Source of the DNA: Ignavibacteriota bacterium
Lineage (GTDB): Bacteria > Bacteroidota > Ignavibacteria > UBA10030 > UBA6906
DNA length: 58,011 nucleotides
Assembly (NCBI GenBank): GCA_003162635.1
Contig: PMNE01000057.1
Coordinates: 33,507-91,517 of the forward strand
Direction of reading: 5' to 3'
The translations under genes were made by a program, and so were the position numbers. Below are positions 20,843 to 29,899 of this stretch, one piece after another (positions within the stretch are counted from its first letter, which is position 1; each line of letters starts with the position of its first letter). The notes beneath the pieces are model-generated. The model was not told the origin of the DNA, searched no databases, and saw only the letters and a list, made by a program, of their open reading frames with translations.

Positions 20843-23017
20843 TTACAGCATCCCGCTCCTCTTTCTGATCGTCCATTCAGCGGCAAGAAGAATGACAAGG
20901 ATTGCCAGCATCGTTCCCCAATGGGGGAGTTCGATGGTGTCGCTTCTCCGCTCTTCGCGCGGCGCAAAAGTTTTGACGGAGTCAAGTGCTTCGCGCAGCC
21001 CTGCGGCCTCGGTTGCGGCGAAAAATCTTCCGCCGGTACGATAGGCGATCTGCCGCAGGAGATCCGCGTTCATCCGCGTCTCCATGAATTCCAACGCAAG
21101 TCCCCCGACCGTAAAGGATCCCTTGTCTCGCCCCATCACTGTTCCCTCCACGGAGGCCGAGGCCTCAAATCGGTACTCGGCTTTCGGCAGTCCCTCCACC
21201 GTTCCTTCGTAACGGCCGTTCCCCACCGGGCGCAAGTCGGTCTCCATCTGTCCACTCGTCCCCGTGATCGAAAGATGAACAACCGCGTTCTCCACTGGCT
21301 TCGCTGTTGCGTCGTACACCTGCGCGGCGAAGTCGACCTTCTCACCGAGGGAAAACTCGTCCTTGAGCGGTCCTGCGCGCACCCCACGCCCGATGTCGCG
21401 CGACACCAGCCACATCACCGACGTTGAGAGAAACTGTTGGAGAAAAGGCGCTGTTGCCGGATTTCCCTGTGCCATCAGGCGCCACCGCCAGAGGCCGTAG
21501 CCAAGAACCGCGATGCTCTTCGTCTCTGCGATGGCGCGGGATGCGATGAAGGGCTGCGGGAGAACGACCGAATGCAGGCGCGGCGATCCGAGAACGGTTG
21601 CACCCTCCCGGGAGCGGTATGCCGTCTGCGTTGCATAGAGAGGGGGGAGCGCGCTCCATGGTGCAACGTCGGAGGCATTGCTGAAGGTAAGAAGAGGATT
21701 GATTCGTTGGGACGGATCGGGGACAAATTCCACCTCCTGCTCCGCCGGGGAGGAACGCTCGGGGATCACCGGGAGGGAGGGAGCCATGGTGAGAAGGCGG
21801 GTATTGTCGACGTTCCTTCCGCCGATGAACAGGAGAGGTGTTTTCCTCCGGACAATGAGTCCGCTCAGGAGCTCCACCGTTGCAGCGGAGGTGGAGGACG
21901 TGGGCAGGCCGATCGTGACAAGGCAATCCGTCGAATCACATTCCTGCGATGTCAACGCCCCTTCGTAATACCCCCCGCCCGATTTTTGTGTCCGTGATAT
22001 CACCGTGAAGTTCTTTTCCTCGAGGAGCGTCTGTCTGATCACGGAGAGATCGGGCCCGGGTTCTCCGGCCACAACAAGCACCCGGATCTTGCTTTTGAGG
22101 ATGCGGACCGTGAACGGCCGCTGATTGTTGACGGTGGTAAGTTCTCCCGGCAGGGCGGACACACGGGCGGCATAATGGTGAACCCCCTCCGTGCCGGCGG
22201 TGTATGCCAGCGGCACAGAAATTTCTCCGGATCCGGAAGGAAGAAGCACGCTCTTCCGGTCAAGGATGCGTGGTCCGTCGTTCACGCTCACCTCCACCCG
22301 CTCTCCGCCGTAGCCACTGCTCTTCACGCCGACATCGACAGGAACGGAGGTGCCCGCATACACAAGATCGTTCGTATTGACGCGGGAGAGGACAAGATCG
22401 CGCTGCTCTGCCGAATCGCCGATACCGATGGTGAAGACAGGCACGCCGAGAGCGGCTGCGCCATGGATCGGGTTCTCCCCCACAGTGACAACGCCGTCTG
22501 TGGCGAGAACGACGGCCCGAATGTCGTCTCCTTCGGGCTGGCGCAGGAGCGCTGCAAACGCCGCGCCGATATCAGTCACTTCACTGCTGAACGAGAGTGT
22601 GTCTGCCGGACCGTCGAGAGGGGGGCCCAGCGATGCTCCAAAGGCATGAAAGCGGGGAAAAACGCCACGGGGGAGAGCATGGGGGATCTCGTCCTTGACG
22701 AGATGCCGGATCACATCGGCGCGGTTTCCTGCCAGGTCGCTCATCGTCATGCTCTCCGTATCGTCAACGAGGATGGCGACAACCGGGGGATGGCGGGTGA
22801 CGAAGACGACGTGGAGAACGGGGCCGCAGATCAATGCGAGGAGAACGGCCAAAGCAACGCCGCGAAGAACGCTCAGAAGAATGCGGCGTGAGCGTGAAAC
22901 AGCGGGACGCGTGAAGCGGTAGAAGAAGAATGCGAGCGCAACCGTGGCGGCCGTCAGCAGGACGACAAGAAACGGCCGGATGGCGAATGAGAGTTCAATG
23001 GCGGGAAGGTCGTTCAC
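20843..23017 (-). CDS. Membrane-anchored VWA-domain protein (MoxR-associated)
   Basis: 724 residues, probably facing the periplasm. Two N-terminal TM helices (~13-33 and 47-70) precede a von Willebrand A-like domain at ~78-200, whose MIDAS reads DDTES (D85-x-T87-x-S89), a Thr variant of DxSxS. Later segments (VNNQRPFTVRILKSKIRVLVVAGEPGPD) resemble CARDB/Ig-like and glutamine-amidotransferase-like folds; a further Ig-like region (~560-640) is followed by a C-terminal TM (HWGTMLAILVILLAAEW). It is 9 nt downstream of moxR, as BatA/CoxE-type VWA partners often are, so MoxR may remodel or metallate it. Function in detail is unknown. Confidence 0.75.
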   Translation of the reverse strand: MNDLPAIELSFAIRPFLVVLLTAATVALAFFFYRFTRPAVSRSRRILLSVLRGVALAVLLALICGPVLHVVFVTRHPPVVAILVDDTESMTMSDLAGNRADVIRHLVKDEIPHALPRGVFPRFHAFGASLGPPLDGPADTLSFSSEVTDIGAAFAALLRQPEGDDIRAVVLATDGVVTVGENPIHGAAALGVPVFTIGIGDSAEQRDLVLSRVNTNDLVYAGTSVPVDVGVKSSGYGGERVEVSVNDGPRILDRKSVLLPSGSGEISVPLAYTAGTEGVHHYAARVSALPGELTTVNNQRPFTVRILKSKIRVLVVAGEPGPDLSVIRQTLLEEKNFTVISRTQKSGGGYYEGALTSQECDSTDCLVTIGLPTSSTSAATVELLSGLIVRRKTPLLFIGGRNVDNTRLLTMAPSLPVIPERSSPAEQEVEFVPDPSQRINPLLTFSNASDVAPWSALPPLYATQTAYRSREGATVLGSPRLHSVVLPQPFIASRAIAETKSIAVLGYGLWRWRLMAQGNPATAPFLQQFLSTSVMWLVSRDIGRGVRAGPLKDEFSLGEKVDFAAQVYDATAKPVENAVVHLSITGTSGQMETDLRPVGNGRYEGTVEGLPKAEYRFEASASVEGTVMGRDKGSFTVGGLALEFMETRMNADLLRQIAYRTGGRFFAATEAAGLREALDSVKTFAPREERRSDTIELPHWGTMLAILVILLAAEWTIRKRSGML

Positions 23018-23026
23018 ACGATCCGT

Positions 23027-24025
23027 TTACGCTGCTTCCTTGAGTAATCGCTCCACGATCTCCATGGCGGTAACACCGTCGGCCTCGGCGTGGAAATTAG
23101 GAACGATCCGGTGGCGGAGGGTCGGACCGGCGACTGCCCGAATGTCATCGATGTCGGGGGTGTGTCTGCCGTCGAGGAGTGCGCGTGTCTTTGCACCGAG
23201 GACGAGGTATTGCGATGCGCGCGGACCTGCTCCCCAACTCAACCAGTTGCGGATAAACTGCGGGGCCCGGCCGGAACGGGGACGCGTCATCGCAACCAGG
23301 CTGACCGCAAACTGAACCACATTCTCCGCCACGGGCACCCGGCGAACGAGACGCTGAAAACGGACGATCTGGTCGCCTGTCACCACCCGTTGAAGCGATG
23401 GGATGTACTCGCCGGTTGTCGTCGTCACGATCCGCATCTCTTCGTCATGTGAAGGATACTCGAGCCAGAGGTTGTACATGAATCGATCGAGTTGCGCCTC
23501 GGGAAGAGGATATGTTCCTTCCTGTTCGATCGGGTTCTGTGTTGCAAGAACGAAAAACGGTTCCTGCAATGTGGAGGTCTGTCCCGCCACGGTCACCCGG
23601 TGCTCCTGCATGGCCTCCAGCAAGGCCGCCTGCGTTTTGGGAGGTGTCCTATTGATCTCGTCTGCAAGGACGATGTTTGCGAAGATGGGCCCGCGGACAA
23701 ACTTGAACGATTTCTCCCCTGTGCTCACGTTTTCCTGAATGATCTCGGTCCCGGTGATATCACTGGGCATCAGATCGGGGGTGAACTGGATCCGGTTGAA
23801 GGAAAGGTCGAGCACTTCCGCGAGGGTTCTGATCAACAGCGTCTTTGCCAGTCCCGGCACGCCGACGAGCAGGCAGTGTCCCCGCGCAAGGAGGGAAGAC
23901 AGAAGTTGTTCAACGATCATGTCCTGGCCGACAACCGCCTTGGCAATTTCCGCCCGGAGGGGCTTGTAGAGTGAGGCGAGTTCCTCTGCCGCCGCGAGAT
24001 CGCCGGTCCGTCCTGCATCGGTCAT
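23027..24025 (-). CDS. MoxR-family AAA+ ATPase
   Basis: 332 residues from ATG 24025, which overlaps the stop of the SurA-like gene (ATGA), implying translational coupling; an earlier in-frame start at 24049 would overlap more. Walker A is GVPGLAKT, the MoxR-specific form; Walker B VLADEINRTPPKTQAALLEAM; sensor 1 ATQNPIEQEGTYPLPEAQLDRF; the C-terminal lid ends in KEAA. MoxR ATPases act as chaperones with VWA partners in assembling or inserting cofactors into protein complexes. The usual DUF58 gene is absent; the VWA gene follows directly. Confidence 0.9.
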   Translation of the reverse strand: MTDAGRTGDLAAAEELASLYKPLRAEIAKAVVGQDMIVEQLLSSLLARGHCLLVGVPGLAKTLLIRTLAEVLDLSFNRIQFTPDLMPSDITGTEIIQENVSTGEKSFKFVRGPIFANIVLADEINRTPPKTQAALLEAMQEHRVTVAGQTSTLQEPFFVLATQNPIEQEGTYPLPEAQLDRFMYNLWLEYPSHDEEMRIVTTTTGEYIPSLQRVVTGDQIVRFQRLVRRVPVAENVVQFAVSLVAMTRPRSGRAPQFIRNWLSWGAGPRASQYLVLGAKTRALLDGRHTPDIDDIRAVAGPTLRHRIVPNFHAEADGVTAMEIVERLLKEAA

Positions 24026-25296
24026 TGCTGGTCCAGGCGCGACTGCCAATAGATATTGCTCTTCAGCTCGTCCATCCAGGTCTGGTAATCTTTGGAACGC
24101 TTCAGATTAAGCGCGATGCTTTCGACTTTCTGGTAATCCGTGTCGAGCGACATGACATGTGCGTGGGTGCGGCGGCGCACCAGGACGATATGGTATTTGT
24201 ACGTATTACCCTCCGTGACTTTGACGGGCTTGCTGATCTCCCCTTCGTTGAGGTTCTGGATTGCAGAGGCGATGTCCTTGTTGATTTGGTCCACCTCCAC
24301 CGTCCCGAGGTTTCCGCCGACGGTATTCTCCTTTCCTTCGGAGTATTTCCGCGCGAGCTCTGCGAAGCTTTCGCCGTTGAGCGCGCGGGTGCGGAGGGAA
24401 TCGAGCAGGCGAATAGCGACGTCGTCGCTTTCCTTTGTGCGCTGGATCCGGAGCAGAATATGGCGTGCCCGAACCGCGTCCCCACGCCTCTCAACAAGCT
24501 GAATTGCATGAAGCCCGAATTCCGTCTCCACGATATCGGAGATCTGTCCCTCGGTGAGCGCGAACACCGCCGTCTCAAACTCTTTGACAAATTGTCCTCT
24601 TCGCACGAGCCCGAGGTCTCCCCCCTGAGAAGCGGATCCCGGATCTTGTGAGTACCTCTTTGCCATGACGGCGAAGTCGGCCCCGTTCCGGATGCTGTCG
24701 ATAATCCCCTCCAGCTTCGCACGTGTCGCCGCCCTCGCATTGTCGTCGAAGCGGGGTGCTATCCCGATGTCGGAAAGATCGAGCTCCTCGGGAACGCGGG
24801 GAAGACTATCCTTGTACGCGCGGTAGAAATCCTCCACCTCAAACCGTCCGATGGTCGTATTGCCGAATCGCTGCTGCTGCATCTTCTGGGCGAGAAGGTT
24901 CTTCCTCATCTCGTCACGGAACTCCCTCTTGATTTTGCTGATCGGCATTCCATAGATCTCTTCCAGGCGCGCTTCCGACCCAAATTGCTGCACGCGGGCC
25001 TGTATGGCGGCGTCAAGCTGCTGCTGGACCTCCTCGTCGGTCACGGTCACGCTGTCCTCGATCGCTTTCGCAAGGACCAGCTTTTCATTGATGAGGGTCT
25101 GAAGCACCTGGTCGCGCATTCCAGGAGTCTTGGGGTCGAGCTTGTTGTTCAACACATAAAACTGCACGGACGCGTTGAGCTCGGATTCCAGGATCAGTTC
25201 GTTGTCCACCACCGCCACAACCCGATCCAGCGTCTGTGCTGTCGCACCCACGAGGGCGCAAAGACAGAGGAGGATCCCGCCAAAGCACCGCTTCAT
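24022..25296 (-). CDS. surA: SurA-like periplasmic peptidyl-prolyl isomerase, two parvulin domains
   Basis: 424 residues with a signal peptide (MKRCFGGILLCLCALVGATA, cleavage near AQ). The N-terminal SurA_N helix bundle carries LDRVVAVVDNELILESEL. Two parvulin-type rotamase domains follow: the first at ~172-265 with RYSQDPGSASQGGDLG and FGLHAIQLVERR, the second at ~275-375 with RARHILLRIQ and KYSEGKENTVGGNLG. SurA chaperones unfolded outer-membrane proteins toward the BAM complex (family knowledge). It lies 29 nt after another PPIase gene and overlaps moxR by 4 nt. Which of the three parvulins is the main OMP chaperone cannot be told from sequence. Confidence 0.88.
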   Translation of the reverse strand: MKRCFGGILLCLCALVGATAQTLDRVVAVVDNELILESELNASVQFYVLNNKLDPKTPGMRDQVLQTLINEKLVLAKAIEDSVTVTDEEVQQQLDAAIQARVQQFGSEARLEEIYGMPISKIKREFRDEMRKNLLAQKMQQQRFGNTTIGRFEVEDFYRAYKDSLPRVPEELDLSDIGIAPRFDDNARAATRAKLEGIIDSIRNGADFAVMAKRYSQDPGSASQGGDLGLVRRGQFVKEFETAVFALTEGQISDIVETEFGLHAIQLVERRGDAVRARHILLRIQRTKESDDVAIRLLDSLRTRALNGESFAELARKYSEGKENTVGGNLGTVEVDQINKDIASAIQNLNEGEISKPVKVTEGNTYKYHIVLVRRRTHAHVMSLDTDYQKVESIALNLKRSKDYQTWMDELKSNIYWQSRLDQQ

Positions 25297-25325
25297 ACAA
25301 CGCCTCGATTCTTCTTTGTTATGGA

Positions 25326-26207
25326 CTAGTGAGATTCCGCCAACGTGTCAATGAGGTCCGGGGCAAGATCGACCACCTGCCGCGATCGTATCTCGGACAG
25401 CAGTTTCTCGTATCGTTCCCGCCGCTTGTCGATGAGGAGACGGTTCCGCACGTCCTCCTTGACGTACTCAAAGCGCGGGGTTTCACCGGCGTGCTGAATG
25501 CCGTGGACGACGACGATGTAGTAACCCGAGCCGGCGCGAACAGCAAACGATGCTTCCTCTCGCGACAACGTACGCGCAAGTTTCCAGAGTTCTTCAGGGT
25601 AGAGAGTGGCCTGGGTGAAGAACTGCCGGGCGGCAATGGCCCGCACAGAGCGGCCGCTGAGGGAATCGCCCCGGGTCCGGCTCAATGCCTCATCCCACGC
25701 CGTTCCATGAAGGACATTTGCACGGAAGGCGTTTGCGGCATCCCTCTCCGAAAAGAGAACATAACTCAACTGCACAACATCTTCCTTGAGCGTGAACTGC
25801 GATGCGTTGGCCTGGAAGAACGAGGCAACATCTTCATCGCTCAGAGTGACTGCTCCCGGAGCATACACCTCTTTCTGGAGCAGTGCATCGATGGCGAGCT
25901 GCTTCCGTGCCGCTTCGAGGCGGGAATGGAATTCGGCACTTTCCGTCAATCCTCTTCGCTGTGCCTCCTGGTAAAGGAGCTCGGAGGCCACCCACTCCTC
26001 CACAAAGGAGCGGGAACTGCTCCGGATGATCCCCAGAGAATCGCTCACCCTGGCAAGTTCTTCCTGTGTCAGTTCCGAGGAACCGACACGGGCAAGGAAC
26101 TTGCCGGATGACGAATCCCGGCCGCAGCCTGCTGCGATGACGAGCAGTGCTGCGGCGATGAACCATGGGAACCGCGTGCCGCTATTTCTGAAGAGGTGCA
26201 AATGCAT
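25326..26207 (-). CDS. PpiC/SurA-type lipoprotein with degenerate parvulin domain
   Basis: 293 residues. A type II signal peptide ends with the lipobox VIAAGC (Cys 28), so the product is a membrane-anchored lipoprotein. A SurA_N-like helical region (ELTQEELARVSDSLG through ~residue 125) is followed by a parvulin-like segment at ~140-235 (VVQLSYVLFSERDAANAF ... GSGYYIVVVHG) that lacks the typical SxxxGGDLG loop, so catalytic activity is doubtful and a chaperone role is more likely. Its start overlaps the end of the upstream large PPIase by 26 nt. It belongs to one operon with that gene, surA, moxR and the VWA gene. Confidence 0.75.
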   Translation of the reverse strand: MHLHLFRNSGTRFPWFIAAALLVIAAGCGRDSSSGKFLARVGSSELTQEELARVSDSLGIIRSSSRSFVEEWVASELLYQEAQRRGLTESAEFHSRLEAARKQLAIDALLQKEVYAPGAVTLSDEDVASFFQANASQFTLKEDVVQLSYVLFSERDAANAFRANVLHGTAWDEALSRTRGDSLSGRSVRAIAARQFFTQATLYPEELWKLARTLSREEASFAVRAGSGYYIVVVHGIQHAGETPRFEYVKEDVRNRLLIDKRRERYEKLLSEIRSRQVVDLAPDLIDTLAESH

Positions 26208-28569
26208 CCTGGAGCGCTTTTCCGTTCTCGATCACGGGATATGTCCGCCGCAGCCGTGCCAGCCAGTCGCTCTCGAGTTGCTTGGATTCGGCCTCCTGAT
26301 AGGCGCCTGAGACTTCACCCGACGCCTCTTCAAACGTCTTTTGTCGTGCTTTTTCCCGTCCGTCCAACCGGACGATGGTGGGAACGGCGCTATACCGGAA
26401 GGGCTCCGATATACCTCCGACACTCAGGGAATCCGCATTCCGCGTGCGTTCGTCTGTTGTTGTCGGGAGGAGAAGCGATTCCACTTTTCCGAATACCAGG
26501 GCTGACCGTCCACCAAGGTACGCGTCGACCGTGTTGGCGCGGGCGGCGGAGATGCTGTCTTTGGCCCCACGGGGGAGCGGTGCGGTCACCAGGGAAATGT
26601 GTGACGGTTCAGCTTTCAGAGTCTTCGTAAGATACGCCTTGACGGCTTCGAGGCGCGTCTGCGCGAGCTTCAGATTCTTCACACGTGCCGCATTCGTATC
26701 GGGATGCGACGTCAGGGTGATCCGCTCGGAAAGGTTCTTCTTGATTTCTGCGGCAAGGAGCGCAAGATCCTGTCGAGCTGCCTTGTCCAGATTCGAAGAA
26801 CCCCGGCCGAATTTCAGCGCACGCGTTGCCGGCATCGCCATACGGACGGAGTCCTCAGCCGCCACCTGCTCGATGGTCGTCGCCGAAAGGAGCATGCGAT
26901 GGATCGCCTGAGCGAGAGAGTCGTTCGACGCGCGGACAACGGTCAGTGCCACGCGGTCAGGCCATGTGAACTGGTCCCTGTGGGCTTCAAAGAACGCCGT
27001 CAAAACCGAATCGTTGATCGCAACTTTGTTCCATACGTTTTCCTGCTCCTCCTGGTAGAGGAGAATTCCCTGACGGTATTCCTCGATAAGCGAAGCAAAC
27101 TCAGGGTCCTGTTTTACGAGAAGATCCGCCTTCGCTCCGAAGGTCAGCTCCTCAGCAATTTTATCGAGCTGCGTCTGCAACGCCTTCGGGCGGAGTGAGG
27201 TGTTTGAAAATTCGGTGCGCGTTCCCAATATCGCGAGGACGCTGTCGACGGACAACGCTTTACCCCGAACGCTCATCAACACCAGTTTCCCTGTGGCAGG
27301 GGTAACACCCGCCTTCCACGTACTGTCACGGACAGATTTTGTCGTGTCGAGCGAGGCAATGAGGACCGCGAAGACCGAATCGTCAAATGCATACCCGACT
27401 TCTTTTTTCACGCCGGCAAGGTACTTCGCATAGTCGTCCTTGTACCGGACTTGCTGATATGTCGATTGCAAGTCCTGCTTCATATCGTCGAAGCTCTTGA
27501 GAGGGCGGATATCGTAACACTTGATGAGATGGTACCCGAAGGGGGTTCGGACGATGCCTGAGAGCTGACCGGGTTTCATGGCGAGCGCCGCCTCGTCGAA
27601 TGGCTGAATCCACCGACGCCTGCCGAAGTACCCGAGGTCGCCGCCGCGGGGGGCGGAACCCGGATCCTCCGAGTGCCGCTTGGCAAGTTCTGCAAAGTCG
27701 GCCCCTGCCTTCAGGCTGTCAAGCAGTGCGGAGATTTTGCTGTAGGCCTTCGCGGTGTCTTCCGGGGAAGGATTCTGGTTGGGGAATCGGATCATGATGT
27801 GGCCTGCGTGCATCTCGCCGACCGACGGTTTCCGACCGGTCACCTTGATAATGTGCAGGCCGAAGCTGGTCCGTACAGGGACGGTCGACACCTGGCCGGG
27901 CTGCAACTGGAACGCCGCATCCTCAAAGGGCCCGACAATTTGTCCGGAAGTGAAATAGTAAAGATCCCCCATGTTCGATTTCGCGGAGGGATCCTGCGAA
28001 TATTCCACGGCAAGCATGCCGAAGTCTTTTCCTTGCTTCAGCAGGTTGAGCACGTCATACGCTTTCTTATACGCGGCAGCGGAATCGGCGGGTGACGCGT
28101 TCGGCTTAAGAGTAAAGAGGATCTGGCTGGCGCGGATCTCCTCGCTCCGGCGCGTGTACATATTCTTCAGGCCGGGCGCCACGACCTCTCGCTCCTGAAG
28201 GAAGGACATCGCCAGTCCGCCCTTGTATGCCTCAATCTCCTGGAAGACGTCCGGTTTCTTGTCCATTCCCCGACTGTAGGCGTCGGAGAGTTTGAGCTGG
28301 TACTTGACAAGGAGGTCGAGAAACTTCTGCCGCTCCTCCAGCGTTGTCTTTTCCCCTGCCTCGCGAGTTCCGAGGGTCTTCAGATAATGCGACTCATACT
28401 GGCCGAGTGTGATAGGAGTAGGGCCAACGGTAGCGACGACTTCATCCTGCGCCTTGGGGGAACAACCGTGCAGAACAACGACGGTCAGCACTGCGGTGCC
28501 GGCCCAGGCAAGCATTGACATGCGGGGATTATCATGCATACGCACTTTCGCTCTCCAATTGTGGACCAT
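26182..28569 (-). CDS. Periplasmic parvulin lipoprotein with an OmpA-like domain inside a third, degenerate parvulin module
   Basis: 795 residues from 28569; ATG 28539, with GGAGAG upstream, gives a more normal signal peptide and may be the real start. A lipobox VLHGC (Cys 36) makes it a lipoprotein. Two parvulin domains are clear: ~142-246 (ASQILFTLK, EYSQDPSAKSNMGDLYYF, FGLHIIKV) and ~254-352 (GHIMIRF, RHSEDPGSAPRGGDLGYF, FGYHLIKC). A third N-terminal half (WPDRVALTVVRASND, ~537) and C-terminal half (SVGGISEPFRYSAVPTIVRL, ~716) are split by residues ~583-690. That insert reads like an OmpA C-terminal domain (LKFGRGSSNLDKAA, ITLTSHPDTNAARV, KLAQTRLEAVKAYL) and keeps the peptidoglycan-contact Asp (D624) and Arg (R639). 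First gene of the operon. Confidence 0.8.
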   Translation of the reverse strand: MVHNWRAKVRMHDNPRMSMLAWAGTAVLTVVVLHGCSPKAQDEVVATVGPTPITLGQYESHYLKTLGTREAGEKTTLEERQKFLDLLVKYQLKLSDAYSRGMDKKPDVFQEIEAYKGGLAMSFLQEREVVAPGLKNMYTRRSEEIRASQILFTLKPNASPADSAAAYKKAYDVLNLLKQGKDFGMLAVEYSQDPSAKSNMGDLYYFTSGQIVGPFEDAAFQLQPGQVSTVPVRTSFGLHIIKVTGRKPSVGEMHAGHIMIRFPNQNPSPEDTAKAYSKISALLDSLKAGADFAELAKRHSEDPGSAPRGGDLGYFGRRRWIQPFDEAALAMKPGQLSGIVRTPFGYHLIKCYDIRPLKSFDDMKQDLQSTYQQVRYKDDYAKYLAGVKKEVGYAFDDSVFAVLIASLDTTKSVRDSTWKAGVTPATGKLVLMSVRGKALSVDSVLAILGTRTEFSNTSLRPKALQTQLDKIAEELTFGAKADLLVKQDPEFASLIEEYRQGILLYQEEQENVWNKVAINDSVLTAFFEAHRDQFTWPDRVALTVVRASNDSLAQAIHRMLLSATTIEQVAAEDSVRMAMPATRALKFGRGSSNLDKAARQDLALLAAEIKKNLSERITLTSHPDTNAARVKNLKLAQTRLEAVKAYLTKTLKAEPSHISLVTAPLPRGAKDSISAARANTVDAYLGGRSALVFGKVESLLLPTTTDERTRNADSLSVGGISEPFRYSAVPTIVRLDGREKARQKTFEEASGEVSGAYQEAESKQLESDWLARLRRTYPVIENGKALQDAFAPLQK

Positions 28570-28635
28570 ACAATGAGGAATTTGCAGCTTAGAATAGTAC
28601 GCAAACGGTGACCGAAAATCAAGAAAGCGGTCGGA

Positions 28636-29886
28636 TCAACGCGTTTTTCGTAAGGCGCGGTCGAAATCATCCCTCAAGTCGTCCCACGCCTCGATACCCG
28701 CCGAAATACGGACCATTCCCGGGGTGACCCCCTGGCGTGACAACTCGCTCGCGCTCATATGCACATGGGAGGAATAGACGGGAATACTCACCAGTGTTTC
28801 CACTCCCCCCAGCGACATGGCATTGACAGCGACCCGGAGCGAGTCGCAGACCCTGACCGCTCCGCGAACGCCGCCGGAGACCTCGATGGTCACCATACCC
28901 CCGTAGCCCGCACCTCCCGCGCCGGTCATCTGGGCACGGGCGGTTGCGTGGTCCGGATGCGACGGAAGGCCGGGGTAGAGAACGCGCTTCACCCGGGGGT
29001 GGTGCTCGAGGAACTCGGCTAGCGCCATCGCGTTGGCATTCTGCTTCAGGACCCGGAGCTCAAATGTCTTCAGACTCCTGAGGAGCAGATAAGCGGCGAA
29101 CGGGTCGGCGCAGCCGCCGAGATATTTCATCTGAGTATGCACACCCGTGATGAACCTGGAAGAGCCGGCTACCACCCCGGCCATCAGATCGGTATGCCCG
29201 CCGAGATACTTCGTGGCGCTCTCCACCACGACGTCAACCCCGAAAGCGAAAGGATTCTGGTTGAGAATCGTCGCAAAGGTGTTGTCGAGAATGATGGGGA
29301 TCCTCCTGCGGGCACGGGCAGAGGCCTTCCGGACGTTGTGGACGAGGGAAGCGATATCCACGATGCTGAGCGTCGGATTGGTTGGCGTTTCACAATACAC
29401 AAGGGCTGTTTTCTTTGTGGCCATCTCCCTCACAGCCTCCAGCCGGCCGGGAGGAACGTACCGTACCTTTACTCCGTACCGCGGAAGAATGTCGCGGAAG
29501 AACCGGTATGTCCCGCCATAGAGCGAAGACGTACTGAGGATCTCATCTCCCGTCTTTGCCACCGACAGGATCGCCGATGTGATAGCGGCCATTCCCGACG
29601 AGAGCAACAGAACCTCCGCGCTTCCCATCATCAGCGCAAGACGGTCCTGCGCTTCGTGGACGGTAGGATTGTGATAGCGGGTGTACACGTACACGTCCGG
29701 ATCGCCTTGCGCATACCGCAGGGCATCGGTGGAATCGGCGAACCGGTAGGTTGTGGTTTGTACGATCGGTTCGGCGACTGGTCCGCGATACGCGAACAGC
29801 TTCCTGCCGTGGATAGCCCTTGTCGAGATTCCCATGGTGGCCGGGAAGGATTTCTTCCTCCGCGCCGGTTGCGCGTGTCCGCTCAT
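28636..29886 (-). CDS. Cystathionine gamma-synthase/lyase-type PLP enzyme
   Basis: 416 residues from ATG 29886, chosen because a GGGGGGTC Shine-Dalgarno precedes it and the upstream extension would run into rqcH. Cys/Met metabolism PLP family: phosphate-contacting YTRYHNPT, SSGMAAITSAI, ETPTNPTLSIVDI, the PLP-binding ESATKYLGGHTD (Lys near residue 226), and SLGGVETLVSIP. The segment LYGGTYRFF has Gly where methionine gamma-lyases usually have Cys, so a cystathionine gamma-synthase or gamma-lyase is favoured over methionine gamma-lyase. Exact reaction cannot be assigned. It is 13 nt downstream of rqcH and probably co-transcribed with it. Confidence 0.85.
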   Translation of the reverse strand: MSGHAQPARRKKSFPATMGISTRAIHGRKLFAYRGPVAEPIVQTTTYRFADSTDALRYAQGDPDVYVYTRYHNPTVHEAQDRLALMMGSAEVLLLSSGMAAITSAILSVAKTGDEILSTSSLYGGTYRFFRDILPRYGVKVRYVPPGRLEAVREMATKKTALVYCETPTNPTLSIVDIASLVHNVRKASARARRRIPIILDNTFATILNQNPFAFGVDVVVESATKYLGGHTDLMAGVVAGSSRFITGVHTQMKYLGGCADPFAAYLLLRSLKTFELRVLKQNANAMALAEFLEHHPRVKRVLYPGLPSHPDHATARAQMTGAGGAGYGGMVTIEVSGGVRGAVRVCDSLRVAVNAMSLGGVETLVSIPVYSSHVHMSASELSRQGVTPGMVRISAGIEAWDDLRDDFDRALRKTR

Positions 29887-29899
29887 AATGACCCCCCGT

